Shown here: positions 48,707 through 57,441 of the stretch, in pieces
Layout of the letters: each line of letters begins with the position of its first letter
Position numbering within the stretch: position 1 is the first letter of the stretch
IMG/VR virus record: IMGVR_UViG_3300022745_000021
Location: 40,960 to 104,959 of that record
Length of the DNA: 64,000 nucleotides
From: a virus
Direction: 5' to 3' (one strand)
The notes under the pieces: model-generated
The model's input: the letters and a program-made list of their open reading frames with translations, nothing else
What the model was told of the DNA's origin: nothing
Databases searched by the model: none
Made by a program: the position numbers and the translations under genes

Positions 48707-51700
48707 TTACGCGGTGAGCCTGACGTGCACCGACGCCAGCGCGTCCTCGGGCGACATGCTCGGGGTGAGCACCCACTGCGGATCACCCTCGACGAACGCC
48801 TTGAGGATCGCGTCCTCGTCGCTGTGCTGATACCACGTCGGCATCACCGAGTTGATGTCCTCGCGCTCGGCCATTTCGCCAAGGCTGGCCGGCGAGATTT
48901 CGGCGTCGGAGCCGAACGGCAGCGGCGCGGTGATCCCGAACCACTCCTCCAGCGGCGGGTTCTGCATGAACCAGCACAGGACCGGAAGCACGGCCTCCTC
49001 GTAGCCTTCCTCGATCTCCAGCACGACCTGATCGTGGACGGTGAGCACGACGCGGGCGATGTCGGGGTGGACATGCGCTTGGAAGCGGTAGGCCCCGATC
49101 AGGCACAAGTCCGACCCCACACGCTGGATCGGCGCGTTGATCGCCTGCCGCTCGGTTTCCGAAACGGTCGAGCGGTTGTCCGACTTGATGCTTGGCAGGT
49201 GGCGGGCCGCGCCAAGCAAGCCGCGCACCATGCAGTCACGGTGTACGATTTCGCGCATGACGGCATGCCACGGCTCAAGCCGGTAGCGATCGAAGTAGCG
49301 GTTGCGGATCGTCACCGCTTCCTCGCTGGTGAAGTCCACCCCGTAGTTGGTCTTGGCGTAGGTGCGGAAGGTCTCGGCCATCGCGCCGTAAACGAACCCG
49401 AACGAAACTGCCTTGGCGCGGAAGCGTTGCAGTGCGTGCAGCGACTTCAAGGTCAGCGCCGCGCGCTTCTCGGGGCTGGTCTGGTCGAACAGCTGCTTGG
49501 CGCCGGGCAGGTCGAGCACATCGCGCAGGAACACCGCGTCGGTCTTCCACGTCGCGAACTCCTCGGCGGATAGCCCCAACGACACAGCTGCCGTCGCGGC
49601 GTGAATGTCGCCATTCGCCCGGTAAATGTCGATCATGTTGGCTTCGTTTGCCATCCACGCGACCAGCCGAAGCTCGATCTGGCTCATGTCCGATGCGCCG
49701 AACACCTTGCGCGGCCCGGGGCGCATGATGCGCTGGTACGGCTTCGCCCAGCGGCCCCGCTTGGGGAAGTTCTGACCGTTCGGCTCGCGGCTGGCGGTGC
49801 GCCCGGTGTTGGTCCCGGTCAGCGTGAAGCTCGGGTGGATTTTGCTCTGGTCCGACAGGTACTGCCAGAAGCCGGTGCCGTGCTCCTGTTTGCCGACGTA
49901 GGTCGAAGACATTTTCTTCGCCTTCATGAAGTCGGTCAGGTCGAGCACGAAGTTGCCGGCCTTGGCGTCGGTGACGAAGTACGGCAGGTGGTCCTTGGTC
50001 GAGACGGAGGCCACGCGCTGGTGCGCGGGCAGCCGCGCAGTCGAGGGCGTGAACACGCTCGGCTTGAGGCCGAAGCCGTCCTTGGAGAACAGCACGTCGC
50101 GGGTGAACTCGTCGCGGGTGAACGACAGCGCCTTGGACAACGCCTCCTGTTGCTTCTTGGTGCCCACCTTCCCGGCTGCCGTCGCGGCGGCCATGTGCTT
50201 GCGGCGGACAGGCGCGGGCACGCGGCGGATCAGCGAGCGGTAGAGGTCGCGGGTATAGGTGTCCACTTCCTCGCCAAGCGCGGTCAGGCGCTCTTGGTCG
50301 ATGGTGACGCCGGCCGGTTCGGTGACCTGCGCGAACATCATCAGCGAGGGCATCTGTACCTTGTGCAGCAGCTTCCACTGCTTGGGATCGCGGCGCAGGA
50401 TGTCGCGCAGGCGCTGCGCCAGTCGGAACACCGCGTCCGGGTCGCCGCCTGCGTAGCTGCGCATGCCGTGGGTGGTGATCTTGCCCGTCTCGTCGAGGAT
50501 GTCCTCGGGCGGCACCTCGATCATGCGGTCCTTGTTGGTGGTCTGGTTGAACGCGTCGGCGTAGCCTGCCATTTCGGGCACCCACACCCGGGTGCACTCG
50601 TCGAGGTTCCGCTGGATCATGTTCTCGTCCGCTTGGAACGACATGATCTCGGTGTCCATGTACCAGCCGCGCGGTTGCAACCGGCTGCAACTGCCGTCGC
50701 CGCGCCGCACGTTGACCTTGGAGAGGATGTGGTGATCGTACTTGAGGTTGTGCCCCAGCTTCTTGATCGACCGGTCCTCCATGAGGTCGGCCAGCTGGCG
50801 GATGCCCTCCTCCATCTGCGAGAACGGCAGGCCCGGGAACACCTTCTCCCAGTAGCGCTCGTGGATCGGCAGCAGGTAGCTCTCGCCGGGCTTGACGCAC
50901 AGCTGCGCAAGGAAGCCGAACACCTCGTCGCTGTACCAGCGCAGGCCGGTGGTTTCCGTGTCGGCCGCCATCACCGTCGGGCGGTTCTCGATAAGCTCGT
51001 GCAGGTCGGGCACCCAGCGGTAGTTGGTTACCTGCTTGACCATACCCGACGACTGGAAGTCATTGGCGCGCAGCTTGGCGATCGTGCGCCAGTCCGCCTC
51101 GAACACCGGGCGATGCTCGGGGTTGCGCAGCACGAAGCCCGGCGCGAACATCGGCATCACCGGCACCGGGGCACCGCCCACGGTGACGCCCTTGGCCTGC
51201 TCGATCGCACCGCGCGACTTGGTGATCTGCACCGAGCGGCCCAGCAGCGCCCGGCTGGCAAGCTCGCCCGTGGTCACCACCAGCCGGGGCTGGCGCGCGG
51301 TGATGATCTCGCGCAGCGCCTCGACGTGGGCCTCGACGTGCGCCCACTTGCGCGCGGCGGACGTGAGCGCGATGTCGCCGATAGGCGGGGCCAGCCGGAC
51401 GAACGCGACGTCGGTAAGGTCGATCCCGGCGGCCCGGGCGGTCTCGCGCATCAGGTGCATCGCCTCGGCCGTCGCCGGCAGCCCGGCGTTCCATGCCTCC
51501 ATTGCCTTGCGGTTACTCTCGACCAGCGCGTCGCACACGACAAGCACCTTGGCCTCGGCGTTGCCCCACACGAGGTTGACGCGGTTGGGGGCCTTGGCCT
51601 GCGCCGCGACGCCGGTGATCGCGCCGACGCGCGCCGGGGTCTGGGGCGTGTCCGGGGTGTTCTGGGGGGCGGCGCTGACCGCGCGGGGGATGATCGGCAT
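48707..51700 (-). CDS. DNA polymerase I with N-terminal UDG-like domain
   Basis: 997 residues. Residues 35-215 look like a uracil-DNA-glycosylase-family domain (V-R-L-A-P-P-I-G-D; L-V-V-T-T-G-E-L-A-S; F-A-P-G-F-V-L-R-N-P). Then a 3'-5' exonuclease (A-D-T-E-T-T-G; G-H-N-L-K-Y-D; Y-A-G-G-D-P-D) and a family A polymerase: D-M-S-Q-I-E-L-R (motif A), R-x3-K-A-V-S-F-G-F-V-Y-G (motif B) and T-V-H-D-Q-V (motif C). C-S-R-L-Q-P near 355 comes from a TTGCAACCGGCTGCAA. Start ATG shares a base with the helicase stop region (TGATG). Confidence 0.93.
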   Translation of the reverse strand: MPIIPRAVSAAPQNTPDTPQTPARVGAITGVAAQAKAPNRVNLVWGNAEAKVLVVCDALVESNRKAMEAWNAGLPATAEAMHLMRETARAAGIDLTDVAFVRLAPPIGDIALTSAARKWAHVEAHVEALREIITARQPRLVVTTGELASRALLGRSVQITKSRGAIEQAKGVTVGGAPVPVMPMFAPGFVLRNPEHRPVFEADWRTIAKLRANDFQSSGMVKQVTNYRWVPDLHELIENRPTVMAADTETTGLRWYSDEVFGFLAQLCVKPGESYLLPIHERYWEKVFPGLPFSQMEEGIRQLADLMEDRSIKKLGHNLKYDHHILSKVNVRRGDGSCSRLQPRGWYMDTEIMSFQADENMIQRNLDECTRVWVPEMAGYADAFNQTTNKDRMIEVPPEDILDETGKITTHGMRSYAGGDPDAVFRLAQRLRDILRRDPKQWKLLHKVQMPSLMMFAQVTEPAGVTIDQERLTALGEEVDTYTRDLYRSLIRRVPAPVRRKHMAAATAAGKVGTKKQQEALSKALSFTRDEFTRDVLFSKDGFGLKPSVFTPSTARLPAHQRVASVSTKDHLPYFVTDAKAGNFVLDLTDFMKAKKMSSTYVGKQEHGTGFWQYLSDQSKIHPSFTLTGTNTGRTASREPNGQNFPKRGRWAKPYQRIMRPGPRKVFGASDMSQIELRLVAWMANEANMIDIYRANGDIHAATAAVSLGLSAEEFATWKTDAVFLRDVLDLPGAKQLFDQTSPEKRAALTLKSLHALQRFRAKAVSFGFVYGAMAETFRTYAKTNYGVDFTSEEAVTIRNRYFDRYRLEPWHAVMREIVHRDCMVRGLLGAARHLPSIKSDNRSTVSETERQAINAPIQRVGSDLCLIGAYRFQAHVHPDIARVVLTVHDQVVLEIEEGYEEAVLPVLCWFMQNPPLEEWFGITAPLPFGSDAEISPASLGEMAEREDINSVMPTWYQHSDEDAILKAFVEGDPQWVLTPSMSPEDALASVHVRLTA

Positions 51701-52989
51701 CAGATATTCCCCGTGAGGCGGGCCATCAGCTGTTCGTGCTCGTCCTCGCGGGGAAGCTCGCTGAAATCCATCGGGTTGAACAGGAAGTTGGTGTCGAAGT
51801 CGAACAGTTCACCGTCGCGGTTCTTGCCGCCGGTGTACTTGCGCTTGGTGCGCCGGAAGGTCGGGTCATCGACGTAGTCCACCGCGACGACGACGCTGGA
51901 GATTTGACCGATCACGTCACCGCCCGCGATCTGGTTCATGTCGAAGGCGACGCCCTCTTTCTTCTCGCGCGACAGCTGGAGCGACTGGATCACCGGCAGG
52001 TTGCGGTCCTGCGCGATGCCCTTGATCTCCTCGCCGACGTCGTAGATTTTCTCCCAGCGCGCGCCGTTGTTGCGCTGCTTCTTCTGCGAGCCGACGAGGT
52101 ACGACGCGTCGATGTAAAGCCCGTCGGGTCCGAACTCCTGCACCAGCCGGTCGATGTCGGCGGTGGTTTTCTTGAAGGACCCCGACATCAGGTGGAACGG
52201 CGGCAGGTTGCGGGCGCGCTCGACCCATTCGTGGAGGATTTCCTCGCCGTGCATGGTGATCCGGCCCCGGCGGATGTCGTCGGGGTTCATGCCGGACGCC
52301 AGCGCCAGCATACGCCGCGCCATCTGGTGGTCGGTCATTTCCATGGTGACCAGCACCACGGGGTGCCCGGCGAGCCACGCCGTGAGCGCCATGAACAGGA
52401 TCGTCCACGACTTGCCGACGTTGGGGCGGGCGACGACGGAAATCACGTCACCGGGCTGGCCGCCTGCGGTGGCCCGGTTCATGGTGTACCAGCCGAACGG
52501 GACGCCGGTAAGCTCCCCTGCCCCGTTCATGCGCAGCAAGAGCGCTTCTTCGAGCACGGTCGCCATGGCGTCGGCGAGCGGCACGGTGTCCCGGCGCCCG
52601 TCAAATTCCGACATCGCCCGGTACAGGTCGCGCACGATCTGGCGCACGCCCTCGACGTTGCGCGCGGTGATCGCGGTGTCGAGGTCGGTCATGCAGGCCG
52701 CCGCCGCCGAGTACACCGCCCGGTCGCGCAGGCGGTCGATCCAGTAGTCGAGCGGCCCCGTCGCGGTCGGCAGGTTGAAGCCGTTCTGGCGCATGATGTC
52801 CACCGACGGCAGCGAGCCGTGGCGCTGGTAGAAGCCCGACAGGAAGTCGTAGGCGGACTGCTCCTCGGGGAAGAACAGGCCCGGCGACAGCGAGCGCATG
52901 GTGGTGCGGCTGCCGGCGTCGATCACCGCGCGCAGCGCTTGCAGCGCCGTGGACGCGATCGAACTGGAGGCGGTCGGCTGGATCGTCAC
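51700..52989 (-). CDS. replicative DnaB-type helicase
   Basis: 429 residues from a GTG (GTGA overlap). A helical N-terminal domain, then the RecA-like motor: V-A-R-P-N-V-G-K-S (Walker A) near 208, V-L-V-T-M-E-M near 235, L-Y-I-D-A-S-Y and Q-L-S-R-E-K-K-E. The extra N-terminal 24 codons of the open frame are out of the coupling pattern and rejected. Confidence 0.92.
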   Translation of the reverse strand: MTIQPTASSSIASTALQALRAVIDAGSRTTMRSLSPGLFFPEEQSAYDFLSGFYQRHGSLPSVDIMRQNGFNLPTATGPLDYWIDRLRDRAVYSAAAACMTDLDTAITARNVEGVRQIVRDLYRAMSEFDGRRDTVPLADAMATVLEEALLLRMNGAGELTGVPFGWYTMNRATAGGQPGDVISVVARPNVGKSWTILFMALTAWLAGHPVVLVTMEMTDHQMARRMLALASGMNPDDIRRGRITMHGEEILHEWVERARNLPPFHLMSGSFKKTTADIDRLVQEFGPDGLYIDASYLVGSQKKQRNNGARWEKIYDVGEEIKGIAQDRNLPVIQSLQLSREKKEGVAFDMNQIAGGDVIGQISSVVVAVDYVDDPTFRRTKRKYTGGKNRDGELFDFDTNFLFNPMDFSELPREDEHEQLMARLTGNI

Positions 52990-53549
52990 TTGGCTGCGCC
53001 CTCGGTGATGCGCACCACGCGGTTGTGCTGTTCGAGGGTCTGCTCGATCAGGCCGTCCCACCAGCCCACCGGCTCGGCGGCGCGGCGGGTCACGGTGACG
53101 GCGCGGTTATCGGTCACCCGGTCTTCGATGAAGGCTTCGACCAGCGCGATCTCGTAGCTGCGCAGCGGGTTCTCGTGGCCGGTCTCGAAGTCGCGGATCA
53201 CGAGGTGGCGGATGGCGCGAAGCTCGGCTTCGTTCTCGGCGAGGAGCTTGGGCAGGCGGACCAGCGGCACGACGCGGGTGGTGAGGCCGACGAACAGCAT
53301 GGCCCGGGCGGTGAGCATGACGATCTCGGTGGCCTTGGGGGTCGCGCCCCGGAAGTCGAAGCCCAGCCCTTCATCGCGAATGCGCAGTGCGTGGTCGATG
53401 ATGAACTTCTTGAGCGCCGCGCCGGTCTCGCCCAGTTCTTCGAGGCTGCGGTTGTGGAACGACCGACCGATGCCAGCGTCGGCGAGCGCCTGAATGGCGT
53501 CCTCGCTGCGCTGTTCGCTGTGCGTGCCGACGTACCGCTGCTCGATCAC
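52986..53549 (-). CDS. DnaC-like helicase loader with degenerate P-loop (putative)
   Basis: 187 residues from a GTG. S-F-H-N-R-S-L-E-E-L and the following helix match the entry of DnaC-type loaders, and G-L-G-F-D-F-R-G-A-T-P-K-A-T-E stands where the G-x4-G-K-T loop should be. The P-loop Gly and Lys are not in order, so ATP binding is probably lost. It sits between initiator and helicase, exactly where loaders lie. Confidence 0.6.
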   Translation of the reverse strand: MIEQRYVGTHSEQRSEDAIQALADAGIGRSFHNRSLEELGETGAALKKFIIDHALRIRDEGLGFDFRGATPKATEIVMLTARAMLFVGLTTRVVPLVRLPKLLAENEAELRAIRHLVIRDFETGHENPLRSYEIALVEAFIEDRVTDNRAVTVTRRAAEPVGWWDGLIEQTLEQHNRVVRITEGAAK

Positions 53550-55174
53550 GAATTGGTTTCCCCGTTGTTGGTGGTGGCCTTGCCGAAGAAGGCGCGATCG
53601 GCGTCCGCCGCGCTCATTCCCGTCCGTGCCAGTAACTGCCTAGCAACACTTGTAGGCTTCTCCTCGCCGCGTGGCAACCCCCTTTCGGTTGCAACTGGTT
53701 GCAACGGCGCGGGGGCCACCGGGGCGGGACGGGTCCGCACCCGCGCCTTGGGTAGCCGGGCCGCTTCGCGCTCGGCGGCGGCGCGCACCTTGGCCTCGGC
53801 GACGATCTGGATCGCGTTGTCCTGACTGTAGCCCTTGGCGACCAGTTCCTCGACCTGCGACAGCGAAAGGTCATCCAGCGCCCGGGCACGGGCCTTGGTC
53901 ATGAACTCGTTGTGGAAGTGCTCGAAGAACGCGCCGAGAAACCCGATCTTGGGCAGCGTCGGCGGCGGGGTATGCAGGCCCGAGAGCTTGCCGGTCACCG
54001 GACGCCAGTTGGTCACGGCGAACGTGAGGAAGTCGCAGAACGCGCCGTTGACCTTGGGCCAGCGGGCAAACAGCGCCATGGCCTGTCCGCGCTCCTGCTT
54101 GCTCCACAGCGGCGGCCGGGTCTCGTCGCGGAAGGCGTCCGCCCATGCCACGCCCCAGACCAGTTCGAGGTCCGCGCCACGGATCACGCCGGCAATCGTG
54201 CTGGACTTCTGACCCGGCGGCAGCGGTGCGGCGCAGTTCACGCGGTTGATCGCGGATTGCAACCGGGTTGCAACTTTCTTGGCAGCGGCAGCGCGGTGCG
54301 CTTCGACGATTTCACGGACGGATGGTTCGTCGGATTTTTCAGCGCGAGCCTTGTTCAGCTGACTTTCGGCGAAAGGCATTTCGATCTGGCCTGCCCGTTC
54401 GTCTTCGGAAAACTCGTCCTCTGAAAATCCATCGTCGAACAAGGTGGCAGGCACGGCGGCAGCCGTGACCGGCGCGGCAGCGCCGTGGTGAGAAGTATCA
54501 GTGAAGGTACTAGTGTAGGTATCAGTATTATGTGGTCGCGTGGCGACCAAGGGTCGGTCGCGTGGCGACCAAGGGTCGGTCGTCTCCTGACCTAGGGTAG
54601 GTCGCGTGGCGACCACCCCTGCATTCAATCGCTTAGGGGTCGGAATGGTTGGCGGCACGGCGGTAATCTCCCACGGGGCGAGCACGAGTTCGACGTTCAC
54701 GGACAGCTTCAAGCCGATCATGCAGCCGGTTTTCTGGTCGTAGCGCAGCGTCTGGTTGACGATGCCAAGGTCCACGAGCTTGGCGAGGCACGCCTTCACG
54801 GTCGTGCGGCCGATGCCGATAGGTGGGGTGTTCCACTGCCCCTTGCCAGAGGTGCGCCCGTCCACGATCTCGCCGATCGTCGTGTCGATGTGGTCGAAGC
54901 CCCACTGTACGGTCATGTCCTGAATGCGCAGGAACACCGCCCGATCGTTCGGGTTCAGGAGCGCGCCCCATCGCCGCTCGATCGCCTGCGGGACCAAGAC
55001 TTTGATGGACACACCCCCGGGGTCCGGGGTAGCCGGGTATAGATCATCATCCGCCGGGGACATGCCTCGTCGCTTTGCCAGATGCCTTACACCGTCAAGC
55101 GGGCCTGCCACGGCCTTCTCGTCGGGACCACTGGAATCAGTGGTGCCAGTTTGGTACGATTTTACGTCTGCCAT
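53546..55174 (-). CDS. replication initiator (O-like) containing origin iterons
   Basis: 542 residues from ATG 55174 (GTG three codons earlier possible). Residues 70-150 are a winged-helix domain (S-I-K-V-L-V-P-Q-A-I-E; G-I-G-R-T-T-V-K-A-C-L-A-K). A low-complexity linker around 190-220 is encoded by the iterons at 54534-54614. The C-terminal part is helical and includes K-A-R-V-R-T-R-P-A-P ... L-Q-P-V-A-T. By analogy with lambda O it should bind the iterons in its own gene and recruit the loader and helicase next door. Confidence 0.8.
   Translation of the reverse strand: MADVKSYQTGTTDSSGPDEKAVAGPLDGVRHLAKRRGMSPADDDLYPATPDPGGVSIKVLVPQAIERRWGALLNPNDRAVFLRIQDMTVQWGFDHIDTTIGEIVDGRTSGKGQWNTPPIGIGRTTVKACLAKLVDLGIVNQTLRYDQKTGCMIGLKLSVNVELVLAPWEITAVPPTIPTPKRLNAGVVATRPTLGQETTDPWSPRDRPLVATRPHNTDTYTSTFTDTSHHGAAAPVTAAAVPATLFDDGFSEDEFSEDERAGQIEMPFAESQLNKARAEKSDEPSVREIVEAHRAAAAKKVATRLQSAINRVNCAAPLPPGQKSSTIAGVIRGADLELVWGVAWADAFRDETRPPLWSKQERGQAMALFARWPKVNGAFCDFLTFAVTNWRPVTGKLSGLHTPPPTLPKIGFLGAFFEHFHNEFMTKARARALDDLSLSQVEELVAKGYSQDNAIQIVAEAKVRAAAEREAARLPKARVRTRPAPVAPAPLQPVATERGLPRGEEKPTSVARQLLARTGMSAADADRAFFGKATTNNGETNS
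53689..53705. repeat. GGTTGCAACTGGTTGCAAC palindrome inside a gene
   Basis: In-gene copy encoding L-Q-P-V-A-T in the initiator. Confidence 0.65.
54257..54273. repeat. TTGCAACCGGGTTGCAAC palindrome inside a gene
   Basis: Second in-gene copy in the initiator, about 570 bp from the first. Confidence 0.65.
54488..54530. other. AT-rich stretch beside iterons
   Basis: Clearly lower in GC than its surroundings (codes T-D-T-Y-T-S-T-F-T-D-T). A candidate unwinding element next to the iterons. Confidence 0.5.
54534..54614. repeat. four origin-like iterons, 22-bp period
   Basis: The 15-base palindrome GGTCGCGTGGCGACC is found at 54534, 54556 and 54600. A degenerate copy (GGTCG...TGACC) lies at 54578, so all four start exactly 22 bases apart. 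Confidence 0.85.
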
Positions 55175-55185
55175 GTCCAGCACTT

Positions 55186-55194
55186 ATCAACAGG
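55186..55194 (+). promoter_or_regulatory. possible DnaA-box-like 9-mer
   Basis: TTATCAACA, one base from the consensus TTATCCACA, just upstream of the initiator start. A single 9-mer is weak evidence. Confidence 0.3.
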
Positions 55195-55240
55195 TTTATG
55201 CGCAGGCCGCCTTGACCTGCGCTTGGGATTTTCGAGGTGC

Positions 55241-55543
55241 CTACACGTGTTCGGGCGGCCCCAAAGCACGGTGCTGCGCACACGTGTGATCCCGGTCGGT
55301 GCGCCGGTGCTTGGGCATCAGCTGGCATATCCCTGACCGGTTCCACTTGGCGGTGCGTTCGCGCACGATCGCGTTGTGGAGCAGCTGCGCCTCGGAATAC
55401 TTGTCGCAGGTGAAGCCAAGGAAGCCCCTCACCCGCTCCTGCACAAGTTCAGGCGGCAGGGGCGCGTCCTCGCCCTCGGGAGCACAGGGTTTCCAGCACT
55501 GGCAGCTGGCGCACGTCCAGCCGGTCGGGTCAGCGCCGGCCAT
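55241..55543 (-). CDS. Cys-rich zinc-binding hypothetical protein
   Basis: 100 residues. W-T-C-A-S-C-Q-C-W then C-A-P near 20, C-D-K near 47, C-Q-L near 73, and H/C at the end. Enough cysteines for two zinc sites. TGATG overlap upstream. It precedes the initiator gene. No family. Confidence 0.65.
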   Translation of the reverse strand: MAGADPTGWTCASCQCWKPCAPEGEDAPLPPELVQERVRGFLGFTCDKYSEAQLLHNAIVRERTAKWNRSGICQLMPKHRRTDRDHTCAQHRALGPPEHV

Positions 55544-55896
55544 CAGAACTGGCCCTGCAAACGCAGCGCGTCGAGGTAGGCGATCTCGGCCTTAACCGCG
55601 TCGTCGTACTCGGCGAACAGCATCGGCCGGTCGTCCACGTAGTTGGCCGCGCCCACGAAGCCTTCCGGTTCCACCGTACCGACCGCCTCGATCCAGCGCC
55701 GGTAACTGACAGGGCCGCGCCCCGCGTCCTGCAACACGTCTATGAACCACGCCTGCACATCCTCGGCCCACTCGATCAGACTAGCGCGCTGGATGTCGGC
55801 CTTGCCGAACTGGCGCAGGTCCAGCCCCTGTCCCGGCTTGCGTTGCAGCCCCGAAACAGTCCCGTCAGGGGCCACGGAGATTACTTGGGTCGTCAT
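55543..55896 (-). CDS. hypothetical protein
   Basis: 117 residues from M-T-T-Q-V-I-S-V-A. Mixed fold with W-F-I-D-V-L-Q-D near 55 and an acidic C-terminus. AGAGGAAACG precedes the ATG; 28 upstream codons in the frame are rejected. First gene of the initiator operon. Not assigned. Confidence 0.65.
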   Translation of the reverse strand: MTTQVISVAPDGTVSGLQRKPGQGLDLRQFGKADIQRASLIEWAEDVQAWFIDVLQDAGRGPVSYRRWIEAVGTVEPEGFVGAANYVDDRPMLFAEYDDAVKAEIAYLDALRLQGQF

Positions 55897-55973
55897 GGGG
55901 TCGTTTCCTCTCGTCTTCGCGCTGACGCGCCCTGCCACGGGCAATGGGGGCAGGTTTCCCCGCCCCCGTCGGG

Positions 55974-56186
55974 TTACCACTTGAGCGTGTTGTGCTCGGT
56001 CTCGCCCTCGGTTTCGATCGAGTGGTACTCGGTCTTGAGGGTACGGGTGGCGCTGATCGAACCGTCCGACAGCGCCTTCTCGATCGCCTTTGTGGCATCA
56101 GTGCAGCCAACCCCGTTGAAGCCGACGGCCTCGACGGTGGGCAGCCCGAGCGGGCTGATCGTGATCTTGATGCTCTTGCCGTCCAT
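55974..56186 (-). CDS. DUF2997 protein
   Basis: 70 residues. I-K-I-T-I-S-P-L-G then V-E-A-V-G-F-N-G-V-G-C and A-T-K-A-I-E-K-A-L: the DUF2997 pattern (I-x-I-x-x-x-G, a conserved Gly-Cys and a helix). Found in bacteria beside DUF1257 and a Ycf46-like AAA ATPase, as here. GAGGAGACC precedes the ATG. Confidence 0.8.
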   Translation of the reverse strand: MDGKSIKITISPLGLPTVEAVGFNGVGCTDATKAIEKALSDGSISATRTLKTEYHSIETEGETEHNTLKW

Positions 56187-56218
56187 GTGTCTGGGTCTCC
56201 TCTGGCTGGCGGGTGGGG

Positions 56219-56665
56219 TTAGGCGACGCGCACTTCGAGTTGCACGTTGCCGTGCTCGTCGAAGTAGTCCCGCTCGATCATGTAGCCCTGCGCGGTGGCG
56301 GCGTTGATCGCGGCGAAGCGGGCGTACTGCTGCCCGAACTGGCCGATGGCCCACAGCGCGCGCTCCTCGGCCGTCTTGGGGACCGGGCAGCTGGCGCCGA
56401 CCGCGCGGGCAACGGTGCCGCCGTACTCGTCGGTGATGACGTTGTAGGTGCCGTCCGCCTGCTTGACGAGGCCGACGTCGTAGTTGGCGTTTTCGAGCTT
56501 GAGCACGAAATCGCACATCACTTCCTGCTGGCGGTAGTACATGCGCGGCTTGGTGTTCTCCGCGAGGGAAATCTTGACCCCCTTGCTCTGGAGTTCGGCG
56601 ACCGCGCGGCGGATCGCGCCGACGTCCTTGATGGCAAGTCCGCGAATAGTTGTAGTGTGGCTCAC
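56219..56665 (-). CDS. DUF1257 (Ycf35-like) protein
   Basis: 148 residues. Y-D-V-G-L-V and a Y-A-R-F-A-A-I-N-A-A-T motif near 110 (A-x-x-x-A-x-x-x-G), preceded by D-F-V-L-K-L-E-N-A-N, as in the DUF1257/Ycf35 family (a chloroplast and cyanobacterial family also found in phages). Own promoter at 56697-56725. Precise role unknown. Confidence 0.8.
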   Translation of the reverse strand: MSHTTTIRGLAIKDVGAIRRAVAELQSKGVKISLAENTKPRMYYRQQEVMCDFVLKLENANYDVGLVKQADGTYNVITDEYGGTVARAVGASCPVPKTAEERALWAIGQFGQQYARFAAINAATAQGYMIERDYFDEHGNVQLEVRVA

Positions 56666-56696
56666 TGTTTGTCTCCTCTTTGCTGCCTAGAAGTTT

Positions 56697-56725
56697 GGTA
56701 TAGCATAATTACGTTTCTACGTCAA
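56697..56725 (-). promoter_or_regulatory. promoter (TTGACG-17-TATACC)
   Basis: No dyad or hairpin; the closest to a plain sigma70 promoter here. Confidence 0.6.
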
Positions 56726-56760
56726 ACGGATGGGAAAACCCCGCCCTACGCCAAGTCCCC

Positions 56761-57402
56761 CTACGACAGGTCAAGGCTGCGCTTGCTGCGCACGCGGGTG
56801 ACTTCGACCGCCTGCCCCTCGGCGTTCTCGATCGTGCGCTTGTCGAGCACCGGGGCCGCCGCGATCTCGGGGGACAGGTCCTTGGGCGTAATCATCGCCC
56901 GCGCCGTCACCGGGTTGAACTGCTTTTCGTGCAGCGGGTTCACCCGCACGCCGAGCGCCTTGGCCTGCGCCAGCGAGAGCACGTCGAAGCGCCCCTCGAC
57001 ATAGCCGTTGCGCAGCGTCGCCCGGTTGAAGCCGGTCAGCGCTACCTCGTAGCGCCGCAGCGCCGCCGTCGCCCGGGCGCGCAGGAACACCGAGCCGACA
57101 TGGGGCAGGCCCGTGCCGACCTTGCGCATCGCGAACAGCTTGAGGATCATGCCCTCGGGGATCGCGTAGTCGCTCTTGGTGAAGAAGCCGGCGTTGGTGT
57201 CGCCGTTCTCGTGGGCGTTGATCCGCCCCCCTGCCCGCAGCGCCGAAACCCCGTGCAGCCCGGTCTTGGCGGCAGCGAACAGCTGCTGCTCGCCCATCGG
57301 GTTGGGGAACGCGTAGCTCGGGGTGTAGAACAGGTAGACCTTGGACTGCATGCCCGGGAAGTTCTCGCTCCCGCACATCGTCTCGATCATCGTGGTGGTC
57401 AT
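56761..57402 (-). CDS. hypothetical protein in Ycf46/Ycf35 module
   Basis: 213 residues from M-T-T-T-M-I-E-T-M. Globular, with L-F-Y-T-P-S-Y-A-F-P near 30 and a C-terminal tail E-V-T-R-V-R-S-K-R-S-L-D-L-S, very like the tails of the 117- and 171-residue genes. It lies between the AAA ATPase and DUF1257. No family. Confidence 0.7.
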   Translation of the reverse strand: MTTTMIETMCGSENFPGMQSKVYLFYTPSYAFPNPMGEQQLFAAAKTGLHGVSALRAGGRINAHENGDTNAGFFTKSDYAIPEGMILKLFAMRKVGTGLPHVGSVFLRARATAALRRYEVALTGFNRATLRNGYVEGRFDVLSLAQAKALGVRVNPLHEKQFNPVTARAMITPKDLSPEIAAAPVLDKRTIENAEGQAVEVTRVRSKRSLDLS

Positions 57403-57441
57403 CGTCTCGGTCTCCTCGTGACGGGGTTGGGGTGTTAACCC

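Noticed and set aside
34133-51700. Inteins in NrdA or DNA polymerase, common intein hosts
   Set aside because: Both proteins read continuously through their conserved motifs with no splicing blocks or size excess.
49601-53157. Long plus-strand frames opposite polymerase and helicase
   Set aside because: Antisense to well-supported genes; His/Val/Arg-rich shadow composition.
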